From positions 150,201 to 214,200 of IMG/VR virus record IMGVR_UViG_3300032931_001151: a stretch of DNA of 64,000 nt. One strand, given 5' to 3'. Shown here piece after piece: positions 8,120 to 16,482 of this stretch. The first letter of the stretch is position 1; every line of letters starts with the position of its first letter. Made by a program: the position numbers and the translations under genes. The DNA is from a virus. Under the pieces are notes generated by a model. That model was given only the letters and a program-made list of their open reading frames with translations, did no database searches and was not told where the DNA came from.

Positions 8120-8476
8120 TTATTTTATATTGCTCAACAAAGTATTTATAAGTTCACGGTCTTTTCTTTTTAAAAATGGGGTCTTTACTAGTTCCCCGCC
8201 AACAACTATAAACTTTTGTCTTGTTAGTAATATATCATTATTTTCCCCTAGACCATAGAAATTCAAAAATTTACTAATTAATATAGCATTGTACACGTCA
8301 TCTTTTGAATTCTTTATAGAATAAATTAATATATCTATAAGCGGAGTTAAATCTTTATCAATATTTTTGAATAATTCCAATAACTCGGTTATCTTACTTT
8401 TAGTTAGAGAATACTCCTTTGCTTCTATATCATCTAACTTTAATTTCAGTTTCTCTTTTATTGAAGATTCTTCCAT
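8120..8476 (-). CDS. Small helical hypothetical protein
   Basis: 118 residues, Lys/Leu/Asp-rich and mostly helical, with no motif I recognise. GAGGAAA stands before the ATG. It ends 12 bases before the nucleotidyltransferase-like gene and contains that gene's late promoter in its 3' end. It is divergent from uvsY, and a palindromic element with back-to-back TATAAT boxes lies between them. Function unknown. Confidence 0.7.
   Translation of the reverse strand: MEESSIKEKLKLKLDDIEAKEYSLTKSKITELLELFKNIDKDLTPLIDILIYSIKNSKDDVYNAILISKFLNFYGLGENNDILLTRQKFIVVGGELVKTPFLKRKDRELINTLLSNIK
8143..8150 (-). promoter_or_regulatory. T4-type late promoter
   Basis: TATAAATA on the minus strand, 36 bases before the ATG of the nucleotidyltransferase-like gene. 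Confidence 0.65.
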
Positions 8477-8493
8477 AATATTTCCTCATAATT

Positions 8494-8521
8494 TGGTATA
8501 ATAGGTAAGTTAATTATACCA
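8494..8521. promoter_or_regulatory. Palindrome with divergent -10 boxes
   Basis: A perfect 9-base inverted repeat (TGGTATAAT at 8494-8502, ATTATACCA at 8513-8521) lies between two divergent genes. It places a TATAAT on each strand, pointing at uvsY and at the 118-residue gene. No good -35 box is seen, so it may be a divergent promoter with an operator-like shape or simply a hairpin. Confidence 0.5.
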
Positions 8522-8540
8522 TATACAAGGAATATATTTT

Positions 8541-9011
8541 ATGGCCGAAAATGATAAGACAAATGAAGAAAAAAAGGCAATATTGGACGAACTTGATAAT
8601 AGATACAATGAAAAATATCAAGAAATAAAAAAAGAAATTGACGAAATGTTTAAAATCAATCAATTTGAATTGGCCGAAGAAAGTGTAAAACATGTATCAA
8701 AAATGCACTTCTATAATAGTAGACTTTCAGAAGAGAAAATGATGTTATTTAAGATTAAAAGAAAGATGGATGAAATTCATGGAGAATTATTTGAGAAATA
8801 TAGATTTAATAATAGTTTTAAAATAACTACTAAGGGTGAAGTAGAGGAATGGATAAATAGAGACATAAAATGGCAGAATATTAATACAAGATATGAAAAT
8901 CAAAAAATAATGGTAGATCATTATCAACGAGTAGTTGAAGCTATTAAGGATAAAGGGTATATGATTAAAAACTTAATTGACTTAAAAAAGATTGAACTAG
9001 GTCTTCGATGA
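8541..9011 (+). CDS. uvsY: UvsY recombination mediator
   Basis: 156 residues (T4 UvsY is 137). UvsY loads the UvsX recombinase onto gp32-covered single strands during recombination-dependent replication. The match lies in the overall all-helical, charged make-up and in the C-terminal segment VVEAIKDKGYMIKNLIDLKK, like T4's ALDAIKSRGFAIKHIQDMRA. An extra acidic N-terminus accounts for the greater length. AAGGAA precedes the ATG. The 3' end overlaps the start of uvsW by four bases (ATGA), the same gene pair and order seen in T4-like phages, which strengthens the call. Confidence 0.88.
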   Translation: MAENDKTNEEKKAILDELDNRYNEKYQEIKKEIDEMFKINQFELAEESVKHVSKMHFYNSRLSEEKMMLFKIKRKMDEIHGELFEKYRFNNSFKITTKGEVEEWINRDIKWQNINTRYENQKIMVDHYQRVVEAIKDKGYMIKNLIDLKKIELGLR

Positions 9012-10528
9012 GTCTAATTAGCAAAGATATATACATCGTAAAACTCAATAACGTTTGGGGTCAAATTTCATGTGAAGACTATGAAGTTATTGAAGGTGCA
9101 TATCAACAATTTGGTTTATTTGCAGATGGATATTTCTTTGATAAAAGATATAAGGCTGGTATATGGGATGGAAAGGTTCGAGGAGTTAGAAGAGATGGAA
9201 CGTTCTATCTTGGATTATATAAAGAAGTTAAAGACTATCTTGAAAAACAATCAGAATATTCATTACAAATAGATCCAAAGTTTATTTCTACCATTGAAGA
9301 TAAAGAAGAGTTAAAAGATGACTTAGTGATAGTTACTAATAAGATGTTAGATTCTGTTAAATGTGATCTCTCTCCTAGATATTATCAATGGCGGGCCGCA
9401 CTTAAGGCATATTATTATAAAAGAATGATAGTAGAGCATTGTACTAGTGCGGGTAAGTCATTAACTATTGCTATTATAATAAATTACATATTACATAAAA
9501 ATCCAAATTTTAAAATATTAATATTAGTCCCAAGGCTTGATCTTGTTGAACAAATGACCGAAGATTATACTAAATATGGAATTGATCCTAGTAAAATGGG
9601 AAAATTTACCGGAGAATTTAAAGATTTTAATGAACAAATAATAGTTAGTACTTGGCAAAGCATGAACTCTCAAAAATTTCTTTTGGGTAAATTTAATGCT
9701 ATTATAGCTGACGAATGTCACTCTTTAAAAGCTTCCGTAGTTAGATCGGTTGCGGAAGATGCTATTAATGCTGAGTATCGGATAGGAATGACTGGTACTA
9801 TGCCTGATCCGCCGGCAGAGCAAATGCTAATTAAAGGAGTTTTAGGTTTCGTCGGTGATATAGTTAAAGTAGCCGAATTGGCCGAACAAAAAATGATTGC
9901 GATACCGAAAATACATATACCTTATTTGAAATACTCTAAAGAAGATGTTAAGTCTATAGTGTCAGCACAAAAGAATCTTGAAGGAAGAGACGCTTATAGG
10001 TTTGAACAAGAGTTTTTATTTAATCACGATAAAAGAAATGAATTAATTTATAAAATAACTAAAAAGTTCATTCAACGAAAGCAAAATATTCTTATATTAG
10101 TTTCTAAACATGACCATTGTGAAAAAATTAAAGAAAAGTTAATGAGTAGGGGTATTATACCACTAGTAGTCACGGGCGAATTAAAAGATATGGGTGAAAG
10201 AAATAGAATTAGAAAATCATTAGAAGATGAAGGCGGGCAAGTCATATTAGCAACGGTTGGCGTTTATTCAACCGGTATTTCAATTAAGAGACTACATGCT
10301 ATAATATTTGCGGCGGCAGGTAAAAGTAAAATCCAAACATTACAATCTGTTGGTAGAGGTCTTAGACTAGATAAGAGGAATGACAAAACTCAATTATACC
10401 TTTACGACTTTGCCGATGATTTGAAATATTCTAATGACGGGTTAACAACCCGAATGGAATATTATGCTAGAAATGAGTTTAATGTTAAAATTAAGGAAAT
10501 AGATCTTTATGCCGAAATTCCAGAATAA
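9008..10528 (+). CDS. uvsW: UvsW ATP-dependent DNA helicase
   Basis: 506 residues (T4 UvsW is about 500), superfamily 2 helicase that unwinds and regresses branched DNA and R-loops and helps switch from origin to recombination-driven replication. Motifs in order: an N-terminal substrate domain, Q-like LSPRYYQWRAA (about 118-128), Walker A-like CTSAGKSLT (about 145-153), ILVPRLDLVEQM (Ia), DECH (about 236-239, motif II), GMTGT (III), and C-terminal ILATVGVYSTGIS and QSVGRGLRLD (motif VI with arginine fingers). Start codon overlaps the uvsY stop. The 3' end overlaps the next gene by 20 bases. Confidence 0.95.
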   Translation: MSLISKDIYIVKLNNVWGQISCEDYEVIEGAYQQFGLFADGYFFDKRYKAGIWDGKVRGVRRDGTFYLGLYKEVKDYLEKQSEYSLQIDPKFISTIEDKEELKDDLVIVTNKMLDSVKCDLSPRYYQWRAALKAYYYKRMIVEHCTSAGKSLTIAIIINYILHKNPNFKILILVPRLDLVEQMTEDYTKYGIDPSKMGKFTGEFKDFNEQIIVSTWQSMNSQKFLLGKFNAIIADECHSLKASVVRSVAEDAINAEYRIGMTGTMPDPPAEQMLIKGVLGFVGDIVKVAELAEQKMIAIPKIHIPYLKYSKEDVKSIVSAQKNLEGRDAYRFEQEFLFNHDKRNELIYKITKKFIQRKQNILILVSKHDHCEKIKEKLMSRGIIPLVVTGELKDMGERNRIRKSLEDEGGQVILATVGVYSTGISIKRLHAIIFAAAGKSKIQTLQSVGRGLRLDKRNDKTQLYLYDFADDLKYSNDGLTTRMEYYARNEFNVKIKEIDLYAEIPE

Positions 10529-12353
10529 TAGTAAAAAAAGGATAGATATTATATATCAAGGAAGAAAGATAGTAATTCCAATTGGCGGATTTATTGAAGG
10601 ACCGCCACATTTAAAATTATATAAGGGACTTGAATTATGTATAGATGCTACTAATAAGGTAGCACTCAACTCCTCCAAAAAAATAGAGTCAACTTTAGAT
10701 ATAAACCAAGAGAATATAAACAACATAAATAAAACAATTCAATATATTAGCGATTATACGACTCTACCATCTATATCTATTTGTATATTAACAAAGAATA
10801 AATTACATTTTATCTCCGATTGCATAAATTCTATTCTTGATAAAGTTAAATATCCTAATACAAAAATATTGTTATTTGATACTGGAACAACCGAGCAAGA
10901 AGTTTTAAATTATTATAAAACACTTTCTAATACAAGAATACCTATTATTATTCATAATATAGGAAAATATCATTTTTCAACAAATTACAACGATGGAATA
11001 TTTAAATGCGTTGATACTGATTATTGTCTAATTCAAAATAATGATACTATTGCGTTGAATGATTACGTTAGTAAATTAATGAAAATTTCTATTATTGAAA
11101 AAGTGGGTGCTTGTGGACCTAGAATGTTATATAAAAATGGCACTATACAACACGACGGTCAATATATGTTTAACCATCAAGTAGGATCCGGATTTGTTAA
11201 TCCAGGCCATTTAGGAATGGGAAAATTACCATCTGAAGTTGGAGGAGGTAGACATCTAGTTGATGGCATAACTGCGGCAGGTCAACTTGTTAGAACTAAA
11301 TTATTTAAGAAATTAGGAGGATTTAATACTAATTTTAAAGACATCTATCAAGATGTCCATTTTAATATGACATTAAGAGGGAATGGATATATTTCTATTT
11401 GTGATAGAGATGCGGTAATTAATCACTATGACAATTCTTCTCGTAAAGATTCGTTTCATATACAGGAAGAAGTTGCAAAGATGTGGAAAGATAGTAACTA
11501 TCTATTCCATGAATTAATCCCTCGTGATGGCACATTACGGAATTTTAAAAGAAAAACGCCAATATTTAGCATTATTACATTAGTAAACGATAAAAAACAA
11601 TATATTGATTTTCTAGAAGATCTAAAAAATCAAAAATTTAATGGAATATTTGAAGTAATAGCCTTGCCAAATTTTAATGACGAATATAAAAGTGCAGCGG
11701 AAGCACTTAATGTTGGTAAAGATATAGCAGAAGGTGACTATGTAATGTATTGTCATCAAGATTTAAAAGTTCCATGTGATTGGCTTCTAAAAATATCAAA
11801 TAATATAAACTCATTAAATATGAAATCTATTGGGTTTCTTGGAATGGCTGGAGTTCTTTACAAAGAAGAAAATAATAAAAAGCAAGATGCTGCCATATTT
11901 CTTTCTAATTTAAATAGCAATAAACAAAAATTGTCGGATTACTATATGAAATTAGTGGGAGACAAACTTGAAGTTCAATGTTTAGACGAATTATGTATTA
12001 TAGGGTCTAGATCTGACCGCTATAGATTTGATGAGATTAATTTTGATCACTATCATTGGTATGGAGCCGACATATGCTTACAAGCATTGGTAGATAGTAG
12101 AAAGAATTATGCCATTAATGCCGAATGCTATCATTTATCCAATGGAGTATCCAATTTCAATAGAAGTGGGCATAGTGAAAAATATATAGAAGGTTCAAAA
12201 AAACTATATATTAAGTGGACACCTAAAATAAGTGAATTTAGAACAACTACCGCAACGTTCATTAAATCTACGAAAACTATTAAATTTTTAGTATATAAAG
12301 TATTACCAAATGAATTAAAAAAGAATTTTATTGAAACAATCTTAATGACTTGA
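10509..12353 (+). CDS. Two-domain family-2-like glycosyltransferase
   Basis: 614 residues with two GT-A type modules. The first begins ISICILTKNKLHFISDCINS (about 92-111), with LLFDTGTTE and the DxD-like region LIQNNDTI (about 177-184), followed by acceptor-side motifs GGGRHLVDGITAAGQLVR and GGFNTNFKDIYQDVHFNM. The second begins PIFSIITLVNDKKQYIDFL (about 349-367), with YCHQDLKVP as its acidic site. It probably adds a sugar to a virion, DNA or host glycan; substrate unknown. The start lies inside the end of uvsW, with AAGGAA 10 bases before the ATG, so it is likely co-transcribed with uvsYW. Confidence 0.82.
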   Translation: MPKFQNNSKKRIDIIYQGRKIVIPIGGFIEGPPHLKLYKGLELCIDATNKVALNSSKKIESTLDINQENINNINKTIQYISDYTTLPSISICILTKNKLHFISDCINSILDKVKYPNTKILLFDTGTTEQEVLNYYKTLSNTRIPIIIHNIGKYHFSTNYNDGIFKCVDTDYCLIQNNDTIALNDYVSKLMKISIIEKVGACGPRMLYKNGTIQHDGQYMFNHQVGSGFVNPGHLGMGKLPSEVGGGRHLVDGITAAGQLVRTKLFKKLGGFNTNFKDIYQDVHFNMTLRGNGYISICDRDAVINHYDNSSRKDSFHIQEEVAKMWKDSNYLFHELIPRDGTLRNFKRKTPIFSIITLVNDKKQYIDFLEDLKNQKFNGIFEVIALPNFNDEYKSAAEALNVGKDIAEGDYVMYCHQDLKVPCDWLLKISNNINSLNMKSIGFLGMAGVLYKEENNKKQDAAIFLSNLNSNKQKLSDYYMKLVGDKLEVQCLDELCIIGSRSDRYRFDEINFDHYHWYGADICLQALVDSRKNYAINAECYHLSNGVSNFNRSGHSEKYIEGSKKLYIKWTPKISEFRTTTATFIKSTKTIKFLVYKVLPNELKKNFIETILMT

Positions 12354-12363
12354 AAGAATTATG

Positions 12364-12392
12364 TTGAAGAATATGTTTTTGGATTGTATAAT
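12364..12392 (+). promoter_or_regulatory. Candidate sigma-70 promoter
   Basis: TTGAAG (12364-12369), a 17-base spacer, then TATAAT (12387-12392), directly after the glycosyltransferase stop and before the hairpin-rich gap. Predicted start of RNA is near 12399. Confidence 0.5.
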
Positions 12393-12398
12393 GAATAG

Positions 12399-12880
12399 GT
12401 CGCTCTTTAAAACTATCTTATCTAATGGAGATATAAAAGTACATTAGAGATTTTTAGACATCATTTTTATTAAAATGATTCCACGATGCTACATATAAGG
12501 TTATTATTATCCTTATATTCTGGAGAGAAGGGTTGGAGATCCTGTAGTATGGTACGCTAGTGATAGTCTACCCAACAAATTGCTTTGACGGTAATCATAT
12601 AGTTTAATTGATTACTAACACGCAAAAAAAATAAATTATACATAAAACTAATCAAAGTATAACTCCGCAACTTAGGAGTTTATTACCTCTACTTAAGCTA
12701 AAATCTTCTTTAGTGGCTACTAATTAACCAAAGTGGTGGAAGTAACTAAAAAGAAATAAAAGTTCGTGTAACTTGAAATAACTAGTAAAAAGCCTTCTTA
12801 AAAGAAAATGTAAATAAAATAACACGGAAGGATTTTAAGGAAGAATTGTTTTTAATTTTGTTTTATATAATAGATAATAA
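12399..12880 (+). ncRNA. Candidate structured non-coding RNA
   Basis: This 578-base gap (12354-12931) has no gene-like frame. Between 12421 and 12680 it holds at least six near-adjacent perfect inverted repeats: 12421-12427 with 12442-12448, 12460-12467 with 12472-12479, 12493-12500 with 12511-12518, 12532-12536 with 12572-12576 (enclosing 12544-12547 with 12568-12571), 12591-12597 with 12609-12615, and 12661-12666 with 12675-12680. Such a run of stems is what a folded RNA would leave. A promoter-like sequence stands at its left end. I found no tRNA, group I intron core or known RNA family. The strand and the 3' end are uncertain. Confidence 0.45.
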
Positions 12881-12908
12881 AAAACCACCATATTGTGTAT
12901 GGTGGTTT
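12876..12908 (-). terminator. Terminator, mainly for the gp46 transcript
   Basis: An 11-bp perfect stem (12882-12892 with 12898-12908) and a run of T on the minus-strand exit side. On the plus strand the following T tract is weak, so termination of rightward RNA is possible but less sure. Confidence 0.75.
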
Positions 12909-12931
12909 AATTTAATAAATATGTTAATGTA

Positions 12932-14752
12932 TTATATAATTTTATCTATTGAAGTAAATTCATTCTTTTTAATTAAATGTATAATACTATCAAATATTTC
13001 TTCACCCAGTTCTTTTTTATGTGAAATAATGTAAATACATTTATCAGGACAATTAGTTTTAAATCCATTCTTTAAATGCTCTAAAAATGATTCGGCTCCT
13101 ACGGTATCCAATGATGTATCAAGTACTTCATCAAGTACTAATATATTTGTATCAATTGAATTTCTCTCTTTTGATACATCCATTAAAGCAAGAAGTAATG
13201 CTAAATCTATTCTTTTCTTTTCTCCACCAGAAAACGACTCGTATGATCTTATATCTTTATTTCTTGCTATTAATTTTTCTTTTAGTTCACTATCAAACGT
13301 AATAGTATAATCGGAACCTAACATTGATAAGTAAAAATTAACTTTTTTGTTCAAAATAGGTAATACTTTCATCGTTACATATTTTCTTACACCATCTTCT
13401 CCAAGTAAACCTCTAATAAATTTATTGTACTTAAAGTCTTTTTGGGCAATATTAAATTTTTCTTCGGCTAATTTAACTAAATTTTCTAATTTATTATATT
13501 CTTGTTGGGATATAATCTCTTTTATTTCAAGTTTTCTTTTAATTTCTCTTTCTAAGTTATCATTAGAATTTTTAATTGACATTTCTAATTCACGAATTTT
13601 ATTTTTAGCCATTCGTAATTTATCAACATTATCTTCAAGTTTTGAAATTTTTTCTGTTATTAATTTTGAATTTGTATAACATTCGTTAATAAATGTAGTA
13701 TATTCATTAATTTTTTTATTTAAGTCGTTAACTTTAAGTTTTAAATTATTAACATATTCGGTAATTAATGGATTATTGGTTGAAGTTTGGCATAGCGGAC
13801 AATGTTCCGTATGTTCAAGTTTAGCCAATACACTATTATTCATTTTTATTTCTGTTTCTAATTTTGATTTATCATTAATATAACCATTTCGTTTAATTGT
13901 AATATCATTAAGTTCTTTCTTCAATGTATGAAGTAAATCATCAAAATTGACATCTTTAATTTTTTCTTCTATCTTATTTTTATTAATTTCAAATGATTGT
14001 ATTTCATCTTTTAAATCTTGAATTCTTTTTTGTTTATCCGTTTCAAACTTCAAAGTTTCAATAAGCAATGACTCTCTTCTATCTTTAGTTAAAGAAAGAG
14101 TATTAACCGCATTCTTTAGATCATTTTCAAGTACTGTTATATCACTTTTGGCATTTAGATGTTTAGTTTTAGCCTTATCACTCATTCTTCCATAGATTGA
14201 AAGAGATAGAATGTCTTCTAACACCGATCTTTTAGATGCAGGATCCATACTTAAAAATGGTACAGAGTGGTTTACATTTAAAATAATCATATTAGTGAAG
14301 CAAGTAAAACTAATTTTTATTTTTTCTTCAAGTAACGATTGGGTGTGTTTAATACTGTCCAATTGAATTTCATTGTCATCTTCCCAAACATCTGGGTTAA
14401 TTTCCCAATCCTTTATATCCTTTTCCCAAATTTTCAATAAATTCGGTTTAATTCCTCTTTCGATTTTATAAGCTTTATCTCCAATTTTGAAAGTTCCACT
14501 TAATAAACATCCATCACCATTTGTAGTATTAATAATTTCATCTTTATTAATATTTCTTAATGTTTTACCATAAAGTAAGTATGTTAACGATTCGGCTAAT
14601 AAAGTAGTTTTACCAATACCATTTCTTATAGTAGTATTTGGGACTAAATTGCCGGTTACAGCATGTATTCCCGGAGTATATTTGAAGGTTGTTGGAATAT
14701 TTCCAAAAGATAGAAAGTTTTGGATAGTTATATCAATGAACTCTAATTTCAT
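12932..14752 (-). CDS. 46: gp46 recombination nuclease, SbcC/Rad50-like subunit
   Basis: 606 residues (T4 gp46 is 560). With gp47 it forms the Mre11-Rad50-type complex that resects DNA ends for recombination-dependent replication and helps degrade host DNA. Visible parts: N-terminal ATPase half with Walker A NGIGKTTLL (about 42-50), two long coiled-coil arms, a zinc hook CPLC near residue 318, then the ABC signature SFSGGEKKRIDLALLLALMD (about 519-538) and Walker B NILVLDEVLDTSLD. The ATG sits beside the gp47 stop codon, with AGGGGGA as RBS, showing tight coupling. Confidence 0.95.
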   Translation of the reverse strand: MKLEFIDITIQNFLSFGNIPTTFKYTPGIHAVTGNLVPNTTIRNGIGKTTLLAESLTYLLYGKTLRNINKDEIINTTNGDGCLLSGTFKIGDKAYKIERGIKPNLLKIWEKDIKDWEINPDVWEDDNEIQLDSIKHTQSLLEEKIKISFTCFTNMIILNVNHSVPFLSMDPASKRSVLEDILSLSIYGRMSDKAKTKHLNAKSDITVLENDLKNAVNTLSLTKDRRESLLIETLKFETDKQKRIQDLKDEIQSFEINKNKIEEKIKDVNFDDLLHTLKKELNDITIKRNGYINDKSKLETEIKMNNSVLAKLEHTEHCPLCQTSTNNPLITEYVNNLKLKVNDLNKKINEYTTFINECYTNSKLITEKISKLEDNVDKLRMAKNKIRELEMSIKNSNDNLEREIKRKLEIKEIISQQEYNKLENLVKLAEEKFNIAQKDFKYNKFIRGLLGEDGVRKYVTMKVLPILNKKVNFYLSMLGSDYTITFDSELKEKLIARNKDIRSYESFSGGEKKRIDLALLLALMDVSKERNSIDTNILVLDEVLDTSLDTVGAESFLEHLKNGFKTNCPDKCIYIISHKKELGEEIFDSIIHLIKKNEFTSIDKII

Positions 14753-14753
14753 A

Positions 14754-15833
14754 TTAGTCCCCCTCTTTCAATGATTCGCTATAAATCTCCATAAGATAAC
14801 TCTTTAACTCCGTTTTATCTATTCCATCTTCGTCTATATCAAGATTTTCTACACATTCCATTAGTAAACTAAATGGATCGCTAATTTTAGTAATATCTAT
14901 ATCGGAATCCTCTACTATTGAATCAATAATAGTGTTTTCTACTTCAAAAGTTAAAGATTCCATGCTTTCTAGTTTTGCTCTTGCTTTTATAAGCCACGAC
15001 TCATCAACTTTTTTATCAATCATAAATTTAATATGATTTCCCTTAATCTTCTTTAAAATAGTCATATTTTTAGTTTCAACATCATTAATGAATACCTTAA
15101 CAAATTCTGGGCTTTTGTCATTTTTTATAAAAGTGTGTTTTTCTTCATCTATATCCCAAATATTAATACCTTTGTCGTCACCATAGTCGCCCCAATTTTG
15201 TTGAAATGGGCATCCTAAATAGGTAACATTATCAATAGTATTCCTTATATGGTAATGTCCAGTAAATACTTTTTTAAAGTTCTTAAATGCTGATATTGGT
15301 AAATTTTCAGTGTCATAAGTACCTCTACTTATTTCAAACCCTCTTACTTCAAAGTGACCTAAACAAAGATCATAGAATACATCATTCGATGAAGTTGATA
15401 GAAAATGAGTATGTTCATTGCCACCCGGAACCAACCAAGGATATGTAATTATTTTTTTGCCGTTTATAGTTTCCGTGGTTACTTTATCAATAATTTCAAT
15501 ATTACCTATATGCCTTAAACAATCAATTGAATTAACATCAATTCTATTTTTATAGTAAATATCGTGATTTCCTAATAATATTTTGAATTTTACGTTAGGT
15601 CTATTGGTTTTATACCATCTAAAGGCATCCATAGCCACTGAAAGGGTTCTTACATTAATATTATTGCGACAATCAAATAAATCACCCAATATTCTTACGT
15701 CGGTTATTTTTTGATTATCTAACACATCAAGAAAAGTCTCGGTTAATAACTTTTTAATTATTTCTAGATATGTTTCACTATTATTACGGCACCCGAAGTG
15801 AATGTCGCTTATTAATGCTATTTTATATCCCAT
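14754..15833 (-). CDS. 47: gp47 recombination nuclease, SbcD/Mre11-like subunit
   Basis: 359 residues (T4 gp47 is 339). Calcineurin-like metallophosphoesterase, the nuclease half of the gp46/47 complex. Metal-binding motifs appear in order: LISDIHFGCR (about 7-16), LGDLFDCR (about 49-56), LLGNHDIYY (about 85-93), LCLGHFEVRG and FTGHYHIRN (about 190-198). AGGAT precedes the ATG. It leads the two-gene unit 47-46; gp55 lies just upstream on the same strand after a 69-base gap, an order common in T4-like phages. Confidence 0.95.
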   Translation of the reverse strand: MGYKIALISDIHFGCRNNSETYLEIIKKLLTETFLDVLDNQKITDVRILGDLFDCRNNINVRTLSVAMDAFRWYKTNRPNVKFKILLGNHDIYYKNRIDVNSIDCLRHIGNIEIIDKVTTETINGKKIITYPWLVPGGNEHTHFLSTSSNDVFYDLCLGHFEVRGFEISRGTYDTENLPISAFKNFKKVFTGHYHIRNTIDNVTYLGCPFQQNWGDYGDDKGINIWDIDEEKHTFIKNDKSPEFVKVFINDVETKNMTILKKIKGNHIKFMIDKKVDESWLIKARAKLESMESLTFEVENTIIDSIVEDSDIDITKISDPFSLLMECVENLDIDEDGIDKTELKSYLMEIYSESLKEGD

Positions 15834-15902
15834 ATCCTATCCCCTTATCTATAGTTCCATTTGTTAATTATAGGTCCAAGAAACGGGGATAAAAATGAAA
15901 TA

Positions 15903-16358
15903 TTAAAGGTCTTCGGCAATAGAAAATGATAATTTTTGAAGAGATACTTTATCTTGATTTTTAATTAAGGCGTCTTTAACCTTACTTTGATGTTTCTCTT
16001 TGTACATAACTTGAATAAATGCTCTTACTATTATAGTAGTACAGTAGCTAAAAGCATCGGTTGGTTTTCCCTCTCTCGTTTTTCTAGTTGGATCGTAATT
16101 ATGACTATATTTTAGAAGATGTAATAGAGCCGTCCCTTCCATATCAGATTTATACGTATAGTCTTTAAAATTATGGGCACTTGATACTCTAGATACATGT
16201 AACATGAATAATTCACCAAGTCTATCGGTGGCTTTACCAGTTTTAGTATATTTTATCAATTCATTAGAATATTCGTCTTTATCAATATAATACCGTGATT
16301 CGTCAGAGAACGTTCTTCTTTTTCTTAGAATAATTCTCTTCTTTTCTTTTTTGGACAT
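15903..16358 (-). CDS. 55: gp55-like late sigma factor
   Basis: 151 residues (T4 gp55 is 185). gp55 directs host RNA polymerase to TATAAATA late promoters, with the gp45 clamp as activator. The sigma region 2-like core is visible: GELFMLHVSRVSSAHNFKDY, then EGTALLHLLKYSHNYDPTR and DAFSYCTTIIVRAFIQVMYK, matching the order of T4's GLSKRFNFSGY, GIEASIKGLHNFDETKY and NPHAYITQACFNAFVQRI. The many TATAAATA sites in the window fit its presence. A strong RBS (AAGGAG) and an extended -10 promoter on the minus strand precede it. Confidence 0.85.
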   Translation of the reverse strand: MSKKEKKRIILRKRRTFSDESRYYIDKDEYSNELIKYTKTGKATDRLGELFMLHVSRVSSAHNFKDYTYKSDMEGTALLHLLKYSHNYDPTRKTREGKPTDAFSYCTTIIVRAFIQVMYKEKHQSKVKDALIKNQDKVSLQKLSFSIAEDL

Positions 16359-16385
16359 ATAATATCTCCTTATAGATTTAACTAT

Positions 16386-16394
16386 ATTATAACA
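16386..16394 (-). promoter_or_regulatory. Extended -10 promoter for gp55 operon
   Basis: TGTTATAAT on the minus strand, 28 bases before the gp55 start. It mirrors an identical word on the plus strand at 16446-16454, giving divergent promoters in one 124-base gap. Confidence 0.55.
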
Positions 16395-16445
16395 TTAAGA
16401 TACAATATATTGTAAATTATTTAGTTATAAAATTTACGAACTATG

Positions 16446-16454
16446 TGTTATAAT
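16446..16454 (+). promoter_or_regulatory. Extended -10 promoter
   Basis: TGTTATAAT, 28 bases before the ATG of the GT-B glycosyltransferase. The TGN extension may offset the lack of a clear -35 box. Confidence 0.55.
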
Positions 16455-16482
16455 ATTTTTATTAATACCTTGAAAGGAATTT

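Noticed and set aside
12399-12880. Group I intron in the non-coding gap at 12.4 kb
   Set aside because: Flanking genes are complete and convergent, no split exon is present, and I could not place the conserved P3-P7 core.
12846-13034. 62-residue plus-strand frame at the end of gp46
   Set aside because: It runs across the terminator and antisense to gp46, with no RBS.
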